64,000 nt of DNA from NCBI GenBank assembly GCA_024195265.1, contig JAJLRJ010000014.1, forward strand, positions 14,882,459-14,946,458, read 5' to 3'. This document shows, one piece after another, positions 31,521 through 53,521 of this stretch. The stretch comes from Dendrophyllia cribrosa. Taxonomy: Eukaryota; Cnidaria; Anthozoa; Scleractinia; Dendrophylliidae. The stretch's first letter is position 1. Every line of letters begins with the position of its first letter. The notes below the pieces were generated by a model. That model saw only the letters and a program-made list of their open reading frames with translations, was not told the DNA's origin and made no database searches. Made by a program: the position numbers and the translations under genes.

Positions 31521-33879
31521 TGTTGGGACTTGGTTGGGCCGGATAAAGGAAGAGATGAACTGAGCGTGAAATTTCCAATTGAAGACGTCCAGCCAAAGAA
31601 GTGTCAGTACCAAAGTCAATTACAAGTGTCACAAGCTTTCAAGAACCCTTACAAGATATCGAGCTGCACAGCATTGGTGACGGGAGTAAGCTAGGAGTAG
31701 GCACCACAGTCTACGTAGTGGTGAAACAAGCGTCGGGAACAACGCAACGACTAGTAGCCGCTAAGGCGCGCCTAGCAAAGGAAGGCCTCTCCATACCCCG
31801 CCTTGAACTGGTTGCTGGCCATATGGCGACAAACTTGCTGACGAATGTGAGAGAAGCTATGGAGGGATTACATATCTCGAACGTATACGGGTGGTTGTAC
31901 AGCACCGTTGCCCTGCATTGGATACGGGGAGGAGGAGAGTACAAGCTGTTCGTCCAGAACAGGGTAGCAAAGATAAGGGCACATGCAGACATAGAGTGGC
32001 GGTACCCAGCCGACCTAGCTACCCGAGGGGGTCCGTGAGTGGATCATCGCTTTGGTGGAATGGACCTACGGTGGTTAGCTAACGGATAAGAGTGGCCACA
32101 CAACCTAGTAACCTCGGCCTCCCCAGTGACAGAAGTCGAAGCCAAAACCATGCGAAAAGTTTTATCAGTTGCACAGCCTACAACGTCAAGTGAGCCATTT
32201 GAAGAACTGCTAGAGAAGCATGAGCTCAGACGCGCATTGAGGAGTGTTGCATGGGTCAACAGGTTTATAGCCAATTGCAAGACACCCAAAAGATTGTCAG
32301 GTCCATTAACAGCTGAAGAGTTAGAGAGTGTGAAATTGCAGCGGATCAGACGTGTGCAACAAAAAGCCATGAAGGAGACAAACTATCAACAAATCAAGAG
32401 CAGCTTAAACCTGCAACTAAATGATGACGGGCTTCTGGATTGCCGAAGGCGTATTCAGGGCAAATACCCCATTTACCTACCAGAAGACGCCGTGTTTACC
32501 AAGAAGCTAGTACGACGGGTGCACTGCGAGACGCTACACGGGGTAGTGGGCCTAACGATGGTTGCAGTCCGAGAGAAGTACTGGGTCCAACGATTGCTAC
32601 GCCTAGTGAAGAAAGTGACGAAGGAGTGCTGGGGATGTAAGAGATTCCAGGCATCAGCAATTGCGGCCAGCAATTGCAGCACCCCCTCCCGGTCTTCTGC
32701 CAACAGATCGGACCGAAGGGACCACAGCGTTTGAAGTCGTTGACGTTGATTTTGCCGGTCCCATCCGCTACCGCAAGGGATATCGAGAAGGAAAAGTGTA
32801 CATCGCCCTGTTTCCCTGCCGTTTAACGCGGTATTGCCAAGCCTAGAAACGGAGAAGTTCATACCATGCCTGAAGCGGTTTATTGCAAGACGGGGCCGAC
32901 CGATCGAAGACGCTATACTTGGACAACGGGCGAACCTTTATCAAAGTAGCTAAGTGGTTGAAGACGAGAAGGTGCAGGTGCAGGGATACCTTGAGCAAGA
33001 AGAGATCAAGTGGAAATTCAACCTTCCCCGAGGTACCCGAGCACCATGGTGGGGAGGGCAATTCGAACGCCTCATCGGTGTAGTGAAACGAGCTTTTCAA
33101 CAAGACCATCGGAGCAGCAACGTTGACCTGGGATGAGCTGAACGACGTCATACTGGACGTAGAAGTCCAGATTAACCGTCGCCCGCTGAACTATGTGGAA
33201 GATGACGTCGAATTCCTACATTGACGCCATCAGCATTCTTATTCCAGCGCTCAAACCTGTTGCCAGAACAAGAGCCTTGGAGGGAGGAGACACTGGACTT
33301 GAGAAAGCGTGAAAAATATCTCAAGTCCAGCAAAGATCAGCTCTGGCGTTGCTGGACAAGAGAGTACTTGACGGCTCTGCGGGAGAGACAACTTAAACCA
33401 CAAGCAGAAGAACTTCCAGGTAGCAGTGGGAGATGTTGTCTTCATTAGAGCTGATCATGACGAGAAGAATCGTTACAAGTGGCCAATGGGCATGGTGAGA
33501 CAACTGCACCCGGGACGTCGGGGTGCGAGCAGTACAAGTGGACAAGGGCAAAAGACAGCTTGACAGGCCTATACTCTGTATCCTCTGGAGCTGAGCTGTG
33601 ACAGAGAGATACCTTGTCCACCTACACTGAACCCAAAGCAGACGTTTTCCGCCCACGTCGAGCAGCCGCAGCCGTGGCCACAAACGGAATTAGAGCTGCC
33701 GCTCTGCATGAAGAGTTGGACTCTGAGATTTTTTGTTTCTTAAGTTGAACATTGACATTATTAATTTCACGATGAGATTCAATCAGGATTTCAATCAAGC
33801 ATTGTCGAGATGATAGTTTCAATGGTATTTAGATTTCCTTTAGAACATATACCTCCGAGGGGCCTATATGGGGGGAGAG
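31521..33879 (+). pseudogene. BEL/Pao RNase H and integrase, decayed
   Basis: RNase H-region motifs come first (31601-32038): SIGDGSKLGVGTTVYVV, LVAAKARLAKEGLSIPRLEL and YGWLYSTVALHWIRGGG. The integrase zinc-binding part follows (32126-32650) with VHCETLHG and KECWGCKRFQ. The catalytic core lies at 32700-33110 in shifting frames: VVDVDFAGPI, YLDNGRTF and APWWGGQFERLIG, giving the D, D and E positions. The end reads VQINRRPLNYVEDD then TPSAFLFQRSNLLP (to about 33450). At least three frameshifts and several stops make it inactive. A purine run GGGGGGAGAG just before 33880 is the polypurine tract. Confidence 0.85.
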
Positions 33880-34110
33880 TGTCGACAATCGGTCCATTTG
33901 TTGTTTGCTTATCTTTAGTTTTTTAGCCAAGAATGTGTAACCGCATGACAGATGTCAACAGACAAAAAAGGACATATCATTGCTTATGTTTAAAATAGGA
34001 TTAGGTTGCGGAGTATTCGGGGAGTGAACGCAAATGCTGTGATTAAAGTACTTTGATCAACCATAATGAATTGTCGTGGATTTCTTAAGGCAAGGGAGCC
34101 GTTCGTGACA
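33880..34110 (+). repeat. BEL/Pao 3' LTR
   Basis: The 231 bp repeat runs TGTCGACAATCGG...GTTCGTGACA, starting right after the polypurine tract. It matches the 5' LTR at 7645-7872 over most of its length, apart from two indels. No clean target duplication was found: the bases after it are GTGTC and those before the 5' LTR are GAGTG. Confidence 0.75.
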
Positions 34111-34918
34111 GTGTCTACTTTTGCGGTTCCCTGATCTTAGTTCTCTTAAGATATCCGACACCTTGGAATCGAAATGACTTGTTTCCTTTCATGATATTCA
34201 ACCTTTATTCAAAATTCCATAGTTCTGCAAGGGGCGACCATCACGCAAGACATAATTTAAAAATTAAAAGTAATAATAAATAATAATAAAATAGGTATCC
34301 TACGATAGATTATTTAAAAATATAATTAGGTAAGATTAAATCACTGACTAAAATAGTCGAATAATGCCTTTTTGAACTGGTCAGTGGACTCATGAAACTG
34401 TACTGTTCAGACTCACACTTCGCTTTTGTTTTAGCCTGTTCCAGGCTTCAGATAGTAGGGGCGAGCGAAAAATGTTGGTAGCGAAGAATAAACGAGTGGG
34501 GACTGGGGTTGGAGGGGCGGGGGTGGGGAGAAGAAGAAGGAAGGAACAGGCTACTTTTGTTTAGGTCAAGCATAATTAAAACTGAACCTATTTTGCTAGA
34601 AATTTTCTCCATATCGTTTACTGTCCGCTTACGGGAGGTTATTTTAGACTCTGTGTACCACGAATAGGTGTCCGTGTCCGCTTACGGGAGGTTAAAAAAT
34701 GTAGTGTTGAAGAGGATAAATCGCCGGGACCGCGGTTTGGTGTCCGCTTAAGGGAGGTGTGCGTTAGTGTTGGTTCGACTGTACTTCCTTCCTACCGTAT
34801 AGAGCGTTTTCACTCACGTGACCTTCAGTCCCGTGGGACTCAAATGACAAAGGCCATGGCAGCCATGTTGGTGTTCCTAACAAAAGAAGTTAATTAAAAT
34901 TCTTTTGTACGGGAACAC
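34111..34918. other. Gene-poor flank with short tandem motifs
   Basis: No gene recognised. A motif TGTCCGCTTACGGGAGGT recurs near 34622, 34675 and 34741 with small changes, suggesting a degenerate tandem repeat. An AT-rich microsatellite-like patch lies near 34267-34300. Confidence 0.45.
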
Positions 34919-34923
34919 CAATA

Positions 34924-35209
34924 CAGGGCTGCAAATAACAGTCGGTCATCGGACAATGGCCGACCAAAATTTGCCAATATCCCACGAAATCGCAACCGTG
35001 GTCGGACATTATGTCCGGAAAACTTGCAAATGGCTGACTGTGTTTGAAATCGCCCTATAATGCATCGCAAACCCTTGAGCATTGAATACGTCAAGTATGC
35101 CCGCATGTTAAATAATGTGATGTCCGACCAAATTTTTCGTTTGTCCGATCAAAATGGTGCCCAAGTCAGACATGTCCTTTCGAGAAAAAAATAATTATTT
35201 GCAACCCTG
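34924..35209. mobile_element. 286 bp MITE with CAGGG ends and 5 bp target repeat
   Basis: The left end CAGGGCTGCAAATAA pairs with TTATTTGCAACCCTG at the right (one mismatch). The direct repeat CAATA flanks both sides (34919-34923 and 35210-35214). The CAGGG tips and 5 bp repeat match the style of the 834 bp MITE at 30687 and suggest hAT5-type mobilisation. Confidence 0.8.
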
Positions 35210-35214
35210 CAATA

Positions 35215-36940
35215 TGGCGGCTATGACGTCAAGTGAAGAGGGGCTTATTAGAGAGCGGGATAAAGGGAGGAGGGGTGGGGGTTATTATAACTTAGGGAAA
35301 GTTCCAAACTTATCACACGTGGATAAACGTCCACAAGGCATACTTTAAATGATCAATGAAGTGTTACACATCCATGATAACCGTAATTACGATTATTTTT
35401 TCCTACCAGTAGCGGTAATATTTGCCCCAAAGCTCGCGAGCACTATATGTGAACTTTTGCCCGGATTGGTACGGTAAAAATGTACCCGTTATTCAGTCCG
35501 TTATTTATTGTTCTGGTGAAAAAGGGAGAAGGGGGTTGGAAGGGCTTAAGAGAGAGAGAGGGGGTCGGGAATTAATAAAATTCTTGCTGGGAAAAAAGGA
35601 GCCGTGGGGTTTGAACTGAGTAATGAGTAATGATGCGAAGCTGACTAATAACTTGTATCGCATTTCTGGAAAGCACCCCCCCTCCACCGGCTGGAGTGTA
35701 GTAGATGGGATGGGTGACAAACGGCGAGTAAAACATTAAAATAATGGTGTTGAGAGGAAAGAGTTTCCATTAATTGTGATTTGGGGGGATCCAGTTTCCT
35801 GCATATTCTTGTATTGCAAATTCGTTATTCAATATTGTTTTCTTGGAAAAGGGGAGAGAGAGAGCGACTGTACACAGGCTATGAGGACATCTGCATTGGG
35901 GGGGGGCTAATGGAGCCTCAGGAAAAATACAAGAAAAGCAGACTCGGCTGCCATTCAGTGGATAAACATTTCACCCACAAACACAAAACAAACGCCATTT
36001 TACATGATTATAAAATTTAATTGCACATAGCTGTTCATATCAATCATTTCAATACACTGCTAAGCGACACTGCCAAGCCTGACTAAAAATACCTAAAATA
36101 TTTTGGCTGCTCTGCATTTTTCAGCCTGCCACTTGGCAGTCTATACAAAGACAATGATTCTAAGCGAGAGAGAAAACAAGCAAAATAATATAACACAGTC
36201 AATCACGAAGTCACGCAACAATTCGTTACTCGCGTCATGCAACGCTTTGCCGGAGGTGACACGCATGGCGTTTGTAACACATCACTGCGTGAAGACTGCA
36301 GTAACAGCTGCCTACAAAACTACATAAGAGGAACATACAAAAGTTCGAACTAAAGAAACAGTTTCCACCTTAATTTCTCTGATCCAAAAACAAAATATAA
36401 TATTTAACAAAATGTACAAACAGAGGTCTCGAGGTTTTGTGTATACCATGAAAACACCAACATTGCTGAACTGTAACTTAGTGAGGTTCTGTTGTTTGAA
36501 ACAATTTTTTTAAATTTGGGCTTTCTTTGAAATGGTAAAGAGAAAGCTCCTGTTGGTATCCTCACTAATTACAATGCTTTTGAAGCTATTCCCATTACGT
36601 CAAACAATGAAAAGAAGTTAGGAGACACAGAAAGCGGGAGATTGAGATTGCCCGCAGTCAGCCTTATTTCAACCGTCCTCGCTCTTTCTTTCTCAAAGAG
36701 GGAGGAAAAGAAAGGACCCTGAGAATGCGGTTGGGCCAGTAGTAAATTTCTGTACAACAATATCCAAGGCAAAAGGTTCCAAAAAAAACAAACAGATTCA
36801 AGATGGAGAAAGTCCACTGAAACCTCTATTACAAGTAAACATAAATAAAACAATGTAACTCCATGGAGAAATGCTTTGTTCTTTCTATGATCAAATTTGG
36901 AAGGTTTAAAAATCTGATAAGAAAAACTGACAATACAAGC
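35215..36940. other. Intergenic stretch, no recognised gene
   Basis: Purine-rich patches such as GAAAAAGGGAGAAGGGGGTT (35518-35537) and GGGGAGAGAGAGAG occur. No domain, RNA gene or terminal repeat pair was recognised. The part close to 36940 could belong to a longer beta-catenin 3' untranslated region. Confidence 0.4.
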
Positions 36941-36946
36941 TTTATT
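36941..36946 (-). terminator. Candidate poly(A) signal of beta-catenin
   Basis: TTTATT on the + strand gives AATAAA on the - strand, 490 bp after the beta-catenin stop codon. It is a good candidate by position; other weaker hexamers further on cannot be excluded. Confidence 0.45.
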
Positions 36947-37435
36947 CTACACACTGCTCTTAAAATAATATATCCCATCCAATGGGAGAAAAGCTTGGTA
37001 GTAGAAATTTGCTGCAATAATGCTTTCCACTTATTAAACTAATAAGAACTACTTACATGTCCATTAAACTGAGAAGAAAATGAAAGAAACAGAAGGGCTA
37101 TTTTTACAAAGGTCTTCCACCCCTGCGACTGTTTGTGTAGAGAATTTTTTTAGAACACCTGATTACAATAGCTGAACATCAACTAATGATGCTTCTTGTA
37201 CTTCAGACTAGAAAGTGAGTAACTTGCAATACAATATATTGTTGTTAACTAGAAACTTTAAAATGGAGAATCTGCAAGAAATTATTTCAATTACGACTCT
37301 TGCTTCAAAGTATCATAACACTGTTTAGGTCCGCACCACAGTGACTGAAGGAGGTGTCGAGAAAATCTTAGGTTCAAAACCTACTGTCAAAGGTTTGTAT
37401 TATTTAAGTCTTTGGTACAAGGGTCCAGTCCCTTC

Positions 37436-45761
<8,326 letters not shown>

Positions 45762-45769
45762 GGTGAAAA

Positions 45770-48700
45770 CTGCAACAAACAACAAAGGAACTCACTTTAA
45801 GTTTAACAATTACAAACTCAAACTTTTAGGGCGAGACTTTTTGTTTGTCTGGGGAGGTAAGAACTGAATCAATGTACTTTGAATTTTTAACCCTTTTGTA
45901 TACGGAAATCAAGAAAAAAAAAAACTGAACAATATTTGGACCTGTTTTCTCAAGAAAGACAATTATAATGAACACAAACACAAACTTTGTTTAACCAAAA
46001 TGTTCTCAAAATAACTCTGGGTTTATAAACCTGAACTACAAACAATTTTTGCCTCTGGTTTGTACAACAGAAATAGAACAATTGATGGGGTCCCAACAAG
46101 AACATCCTAAGTATGTTTTTGGTAACTTTCACTAACATTGTATGTTTTTGGCCTTTAAAAGCACAGTTTTGTTAAATTAATGATTTATTATTGTTAAGGT
46201 ACTTAAAACAGATCCAAAATGGGGAAGAAAATCCACATCTTTGAGAAAATGTTTTGGGCCCCTATGACACCCTATGGCCCCCATATTCTGTTCGAAGATA
46301 GAAGATTTGTTCATCTGGTTTAAATCCTTTCAGTCATATTTACATGATCCAGTCATAATTTTGGCAAGTGAGTCTTTTTTGAGGCTAAAAATATAAGATT
46401 TCAGTGAAAATTTTCCAAGAACGTACTTACAATAATCAATTAGAGAGAATAACAATATTGAAATCACAATTAAATTGCAATTTCACAAAAAGGTTTTCAA
46501 AAACATGTTTTTGTTTCAATTTCTGACGACCTTTAAGTGACAAATGAGAGAAATGGGGTACAACATTATATGAATGACATCATCTTGTGATATTCAACCT
46601 CCTGTGTCAATGAATTCAATATTTTGTCGGTTTTACAAACATATTGAAGTGACCAACATAAAGTATTTTACTTTTCATTTTGACCACTCTGAATTTGAAA
46701 TATAAATGTATACACTTATTTAGAACACAAACAACTTTGTTATTACAATGTATCCTAAGTTGTGAATGGGACACCACAGATACTGTATCTTTTTCTTAAC
46801 AAAATTAAATGATAGAAGTACTCATGCATAAATTGTTAAATTTATTGACTTGTCCAAAATGCTAAGAAAGCTAATATTATAAGCTTGTTTTCTAGAACTT
46901 TTTGAATTCCTCCTTATGAAAAGGGTTAAGGTTTAAGAGTATAGTTTCTCATCCCAAGCTTTGGTTGGTGATCAAACACACAACAACAACAGCAGCAGAG
47001 AAAATATTTCTTTTTGTTTAATAGTCTGTTGTAAATATACAGTTTGTCCCCAGTCACTGCACCCACAGCATTGTTTTAGTGGAATACTTGTTCAGAAAGC
47101 TTAGTCACCTCTGAGTTTTGCATCTGAGTCGTGGTCCATACTGTTTAGAGTCAGTTTTACTCAGTGGATAAATCCTTTAACAGCAGAATCGTTTAATCTG
47201 CACAACTGCAATTTATCCACTGGATAACATTATCCACTTTTTTACAGATTCATTATTGAAAAAATACCACCAAATTATATTATAGCTAGCAGATACTTGT
47301 TCCATAGGTGCCCATTATAACAGAAGTTAGTTAATCTCGGAAATGTACATCTATACAGTTGTATCACCACAGCTCAAACCATATACAGGGGGAAAAAAAA
47401 GCTGTTCAAGATATTGTGATGCAAATATGTAAATTGTAAAGCCTAGTAATGCAGAGTTATTAAGGTTTACAAGAATTTACCTACAGGGTACTTGTACAAC
47501 ACAGGGGCACAACTAATCGAACCGAATCGAACATTCGATCAATGGAACTAATCACACGCAATCAAACCGACCATTCAACTGAGTTTAATTGGGTTCAATT
47601 GAGTCCCCCTACAGTTCAATGAGTTATGTCCTGGCTACAGTAGAATCCCAGTGGCTTAAACCATCAGAGAAAACACAGTACTGAGTCACTGAAAGTTCAA
47701 GTCATTGAGAGATAAATTATACAGTATATAACTACGTGGAGCACAGGAAACTGTATGGTTTAGAGTTAGGAGAAGTTTGAGTTTTATTGTGGAAGTCTCT
47801 TGATCTGTGTTTTTTTTACTAAAAGATCTGTGGTACATGTACAGTGTGTATATATATTAATGTACTTGATATTTAGGTTTTCCCAAAGTTTATACTTGTT
47901 GTTTTTTGGGGGTTAACAAGGAGTTTATGGAAAGAAAATCGAAACTAAATCCAATACAGTTAGTTGAACTTGGCCCACAATATTGCTACTGAAGAAGATT
48001 ACACACTAATTTGCATATGCCAGAAAAAAACACAACTAATGCAAAAGGAATTTCGCATTGATCGCTAATATACCCTGCTTGTGTTCATGTCACACATACA
48101 GCCATACATTCAACGAGCCCTTACAAACAAAACTAACATCCTTTTTAAGCAAGAACGCACAAGGCAGCGATCCATAAAAGATAAGAGGCAAAATAGACCA
48201 AATAAGTGAACCATGGACAAAACGATTCCTAATGGAACAAAACCAAGTCTCATTCAACCGCCCACGCGTCCCGAGTAACATGCAGTAAAGAAAAAAATCA
48301 AAATTATTACGCTTACCTTTTCACCGCGTCGATAGACCAAACCTAAGCTTCTACCGATCTCGTCTTGAAATTTTCCACAGGCTACGAGAATAGAAACTAC
48401 GAAGAATGAGATCATGTAAAACAGCTTCTCAATTAAAATGTCAGACAATTTCATTATAGTTTCCAAGGGATATTTTTTCCTTCGTTTACGATACGTGACT
48501 TCCGACGGAAAAGTAGTTCCAAAGCTTATCAAAGCATTCTTTGTCACCAAAGTAAACAACTGAACTACGTTGCGGACATGAAATGAATTTCTGTCCCACA
48601 CAAAAAAAGCGTGACAAAAAGGTTTTATTTTCAAATCGCTAAGAAGTTTAATAATAGTAATTCTGTAGCCTGAACCACTGCAACTAACGCTTAAAACTTG

Positions 48701-50076
48701 CTATCAACGAATTTTTAAGTTAAATGCTCCATTTATACGATCATTGTTACATAACAAAATCTTGGATTGAGTATATGTATAGCTATAAGGTATAAATGAT
48801 CACTTGTTTTTGCACTGTTATAATTACATTTTCAGTATATTTTCTTTCTTACCAACTTTTGCTCCTTAATATGGCATCTGCTAGTTGGGAATTCTAAATC
48901 TGCAAAACAAAAATCAATGTTACCAATTCAGCCATCTTGTAAGTTCTTTGCTTGTGTAAACTATAAACTCTACAATATACACAACTATGGAAGGCGAGCA
49001 AATATATAGCTTATGACTTTACAAGAACTGCGCGATCCACATACACATCACCATTGACATGCTAAAACTTTTTTTAGATGTCGGAAATAAGAAGGAAAAC
49101 GCTATGACGGTTGTCGCCATCCTAGAAAAGGTAGCTGCGAAAAATAAGCCCTGTGCCGAGTTCGAGCAAGCAATTGATCATTCGTTGAGGTACATTTCAA
49201 CCAAAATTATTATTAATTTTATCACAAGCGAAAAGGCTTTATTAGAATTTCCAGTTAAAAAAATACACCGAATCGTAAAATTTATTATCGGAAGTTTACA
49301 ATGCGCCTATAGTACAAATAATGGCATAAAATTTGCCGCTTTGACACAGCAAGTATTAAAGCTAAACATGACTGTAATATATATAGACAAGAACTCGGGA
49401 TAGGTAAATCGCGCTTGCAATACAACACGACCCGCAAAAATGCATTGAAAGTAATAAAACATTGGAATCGGCTCAGGAATATGTTGCTGTAACTTTAAAT
49501 TTAACTGTGTTGACACATTTTTTAACGAAGGAAATCTCGCGGCGGTGAAATTTATAAGCTTACTTTTGTAGCGGCGGTATAAACGCGCTGGCTTGGATTT
49601 GCCGAAAAAAATCAAAGAAAAGCGATTCTCAATATTTGTAAGGTATTAGATACAAACGGCTATTTGTGAGGCAACGAAAACTCACAAATCAAGCTTTCGC
49701 CGGCGAGATAAACGGTTCAAACACGCGGGATCTTGAACTGCCGAATTGAACGAGACGAAGTTTCGGCGTAAAAGAGCTCTATTGTTTGACAAAAAATCCC
49801 TGTCGTTCCGAAAACGATCATTCTTAATCGAAAAATAACATCATAAGAGCCTCCACAATGGAACAAAGCTAAACTTTCACCTAGTTTCGTCCATCCGACA
49901 GGTTGTTTCACTCACAAAAAGGCCGAATAAACCCCAAAATCTTCTGGCTGGTAAACAAGCGTTTACAACAATAAAGCCTTTTCAATATTAGACATGTCGC
50001 GTTCTGCAAGGCAACAAACGCGCCTCTAAATAATATTCCAACCGTTAGCCAGTTGAATTCTAGTAAATAACCTTAC
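45770..50076 (-). other. First beta-catenin intron(s), with candidate donors of 5' exons
   Basis: No conserved coding sequence is recognised. A strong donor CTACAG/GTAAGG on the - strand at 50077/50076 and another GAAAAG/GTAAGC near 48317 could each end a 5' non-coding exon joined to the acceptor at 45769. The second follows a 46-codon frame that could encode a signal-like hydrophobic peptide, MKLSDILIEKLFYMISFFVV, but there is no other support. A TTATCCACTGGATAA-type repeat lies near 47157-47245. Confidence 0.35.
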
Positions 50077-50200
50077 CTGTAGAACTAGCCCTATTTCGCT
50101 GTCCCTTTTCTCGATTACAGAACTCGTTTATAGTTGAAATGTTCACTGCACGAGAAAGAATTCTAAGTCTCGAGGGTTTGGCAGTGAACCGAGCTAGCGT
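50077..50200 (-). promoter_or_regulatory. Candidate beta-catenin first exon and start region
   Basis: On the - strand this stretch ends in a consensus donor (ACAG/GTAAGG). It lies in a less AT-rich zone with GAGAAAAGGGACAGCGAAAT. It is offered only as a candidate first non-coding exon; no TATA box is visible. Confidence 0.25.
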
Positions 50201-50994
50201 GGGGACGATTCGTCGCCTAAATTACCTGTCAATCATTCGCACACAAATATGCATCGTTTATCAGCAGCAATGCAAAATGAATTTTTATAAGATTGCGCCG
50301 AATTTACAGTCGATTTGAAGCGAAAATTAGATTTACTATTGCTAAAAACCACGACAATTCGCATAAATGTCAAATGATCATCATAAATACTTTATTTTGA
50401 GCACTGAAATGGAGAATAAGCTGACGAAAATACAACAAATCGTTGCTCGGTGTGCTGGTCTAATAGCAGAAGAATTTGACAGGCATGCTGTTAGCACTCC
50501 CCGGGGACTTCGTAGGACTCCTCCCAAATACTTTAACAATTTTCAATAAAACAAAAGCGAGCAGAATTAAGCGCTTTTTCTGTCTGCTGACTGCGCTGGC
50601 TACAATAGATCAAACTTTTGTTCTCTTCATCGATTTATTTCCACAAGTAATAAAAGAAGTGTTTCGCATCGGTGGGAATTTATTTATTTCTCTTTTGACC
50701 CGCGTGGGAAACGATAAGTCTTCCTCGCCGGGAGGTGCATGGGTGGACATTGTCTGACCCTCAGGAAGGGTGAAAGTATTAATCATTCTTCTGCCTCGTT
50801 GGGCCAGGTGAGGCAAAAAACTGGGCCCTCATCTTAGCGAGTTTTAAAGATTTATAGCGCAGTGCAGTGCAGCGCAGTGCAGCGACCGCCGTAATCAGAA
50901 AAACTGCACTGCTAGATTAAGTAATATTAATGCGACCAGACAAGTTCACTAAACAATAAATTGTTTGACAGCCTAGGACGCTTATTCGATCGAT

Positions 50995-51064
<70 letters not shown>

Positions 51065-51979
51065 GAGGGGGTGCTCTTTATAATGAGCTATTGGGGATGC
51101 TCCGTCCGAAAGGGGTACCTTTTTGAGGCTGGAGGTATATATATTCATTGAGGTAGGGATTTCACGGGATGAAATAAAGAAAAGGGTAGGGAAAACTGCT
51201 ATTTAGGTCGCTAGCTGGCAGGAGCCTATTACGTAATAGGCTCCTGATAACGGCTAATTAGATTCTAATTCGTCCATTAGAGTATTTTAATGTTTATGCC
51301 AGGATAAATACTGAAGAGAAAAATGAGTAAACGTTGCTCAGTTAGCAAGAAATGCTTCTTTTGTTTTTCCTTTGTCATTACAACATGTATCCGAGAGATG
51401 TAAGTCAGGGATGTCGAAGGCAACTAGGTATATGAAAGCGTTACCGTTTCTGTCAAAAACGGGGTTTGGACCTCGGGGCGGAGTATCCCTGTACCGCAAA
51501 ACTTTGTTGAGTACCCCCCCCCCCCCTCTCCCCCGAGGTGGGGCACCAACCCCGAAGGTAATACCCGTACCTTGAAACAGTTCCAAGTCTTCCAATTCAG
51601 ACACCAAATCAACCTAAAAAAATTGCGAAAGGTAATTTTGCTGGATAATTTTTGGCACCAAACAGCAATTCAACATGCAGTGTAATATGCGATCAGGAGC
51701 CCTTTTGTTTTTAATAATAATAATAATAATAATAATGACTTTATTACAGTATTTCCACTGAGAGGTGGCTCTTCATCAGTAAAATTTACATTAATATTAA
51801 AATGATGATAATAATAATAATAATAATAATAATAAGGCTTTGTAAAGGAATTTATTAAGTAATTAAGTAATTAATCAATTCAGTAATTAAGTAAATTTGA
51901 TTATCAATTTATAGTTATTGAAAATTATAATTATTGCTATTTTTAATAAAGTTTTTTCTTACTTTTATTAAAAAAAAAA

Positions 51980-52011
<32 letters not shown>

Positions 52012-53521
52012 TAATAATAATAATGATGAATTTGAAAACAGTGTCATCCAGTTTGATTAGTCACACTCAGTTTTGCTCACTGTGTATCCTGTCAGTCCCC
52101 GACACTAAGACTGTGGGGTCGGGGGACCCGCGGGGAAAACAAGCCCGGAGATCGTAGCGCCGCCTATCCTTCGCTCCCCACTTTCTGAACGCCTGAAATA
52201 GGCTACTCACAGGGTATTCAGATGGACAATTTTACGTGCGGGGCTAGGCTGGCGGCGGAGGGAGGAAGGGGGGAGGGTTGGGGAAGAAATAACAAAACTG
52301 TTTTCATGATCAATATCATGCCAGTTACATGTCTAGTTGCTCGGCTCTTACAATATTGAAGAAACTGTTAAAATACTTAATTAAGATATAATTCTTGGTC
52401 CATTTGCTTTTTTTTTGCCGAAAAGTTAAAGTAAATGGGTAGATCTGCAGTTGATACAGTCGTATAGTATTGCTAATGAAAAATAACCTGCGATCCAGTA
52501 CAAATTTAGCAGCACTCTTCAATATGTTCTCACTCTTATGTGGCCGGTCGCTTGCTCTATTTTTCGTTTCGCGTTTCCCGCAGGAAATGGGCTACCAATT
52601 CAAGCGAAACGAAGATAAAGTCCGGTCGCTGGTTATGCTAAAAATATTGTTCATACACGAAATGATTCTAAAATACCATCAGACTGAGTTCTTTGTAATC
52701 AGAATATTTTAGATAGAGATCTTTCAAAAATACCAGAGCAGGCAGACTTAAAAATAGTTGGGCTAACCTTTTTCAAACAATTGTAATCTATTTCAGATCC
52801 TGGCCATTCCCAATCACAGACCCGGGTACGAGCAAATTGATGTCAAAATTAAAAGTAAATTTTACAAAATTCTACGTTTCCTGGCATACCCGTTTGACGA
52901 TAAAAATAGCTGACATGATAGCTTTAATTTTTTAGCTTTATTACCCAAAAAAGCCTAAATTAGCTTTTCGCTCCCATAGTCTGAATTGCACTTGAGTTAA
53001 AAATAGCTATAAACCTTAATTAGTGTTATTTTATAATGTACAGTCGATGAACCGTTAAATTTTTTACGACCTGATTCACAGATTAAAATCACAAAACACG
53101 CATATTTTTTTTTTCTTAACTCAAGTATATTTGCTTATGCTGGCTTTTGCTTGGTGTTTTCAGTAACTCTGAGTTCAGAAACTCGGAAAGTTTATAAAAA
53201 TAGAAATAATCGTAAAAAAAAAACGTTTTCGCAATGTTATAATGTTATATAATGTTATATTTGTGTAACAAGGAAAAACAAGTGAACTGAAAAACCACAT
53301 TTGGACGTCTAAAATTATAAAATGTGGGCAAACCACAAGACAAAATATCGCATCCTTTACTGATAGCGGATCGACACTTTATTGTTGACGCCTAACAACC
53401 GGGCCACAACATTGAATAAGCAACTGATTTGAGCTATGTAACGGCCGTCTGTTACGTTTATTTAGAGTCAGCTGACTACACTCAAATGCTATTTATTTAA
53501 GGGGCTTGGGCCCGGTTCAAA
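50201..53521. other. Intergenic stretch with poly-G tract and AAT microsatellites
   Basis: No gene recognised. Contains a run of 68 G (50996-51063), a CCCCCCCCCC tract near 51516, AAT/TAA microsatellites at 51711-51736, 51804-51836 and 51979-52024, and a CAGTGCAGTGCAGCGCAGTG tandem patch near 50861. Confidence 0.5.
50996..51063. repeat. Homopolymer run of 68 G
   Basis: Uninterrupted G from 50996 to 51063. Its true length in the organism is uncertain because such runs are hard to sequence. Confidence 0.9.

Noticed and set aside
48254..48634. 126-codon frame with a hydrophobic signal-like stretch
   Set aside because: A donor site follows part of it but there is no domain or partner exon; listed only as a possible 5' exon region.
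49059..49403. 114-codon open frame on the + strand
   Set aside because: No recognisable domain, lies opposite the likely beta-catenin 5' intron, and has no splice or poly(A) support.
50927..51148. Polyproline open frame
   Set aside because: It is only the translation of the 68-G run; the same holds for the polyproline and polyglycine frames at 60585-60935.
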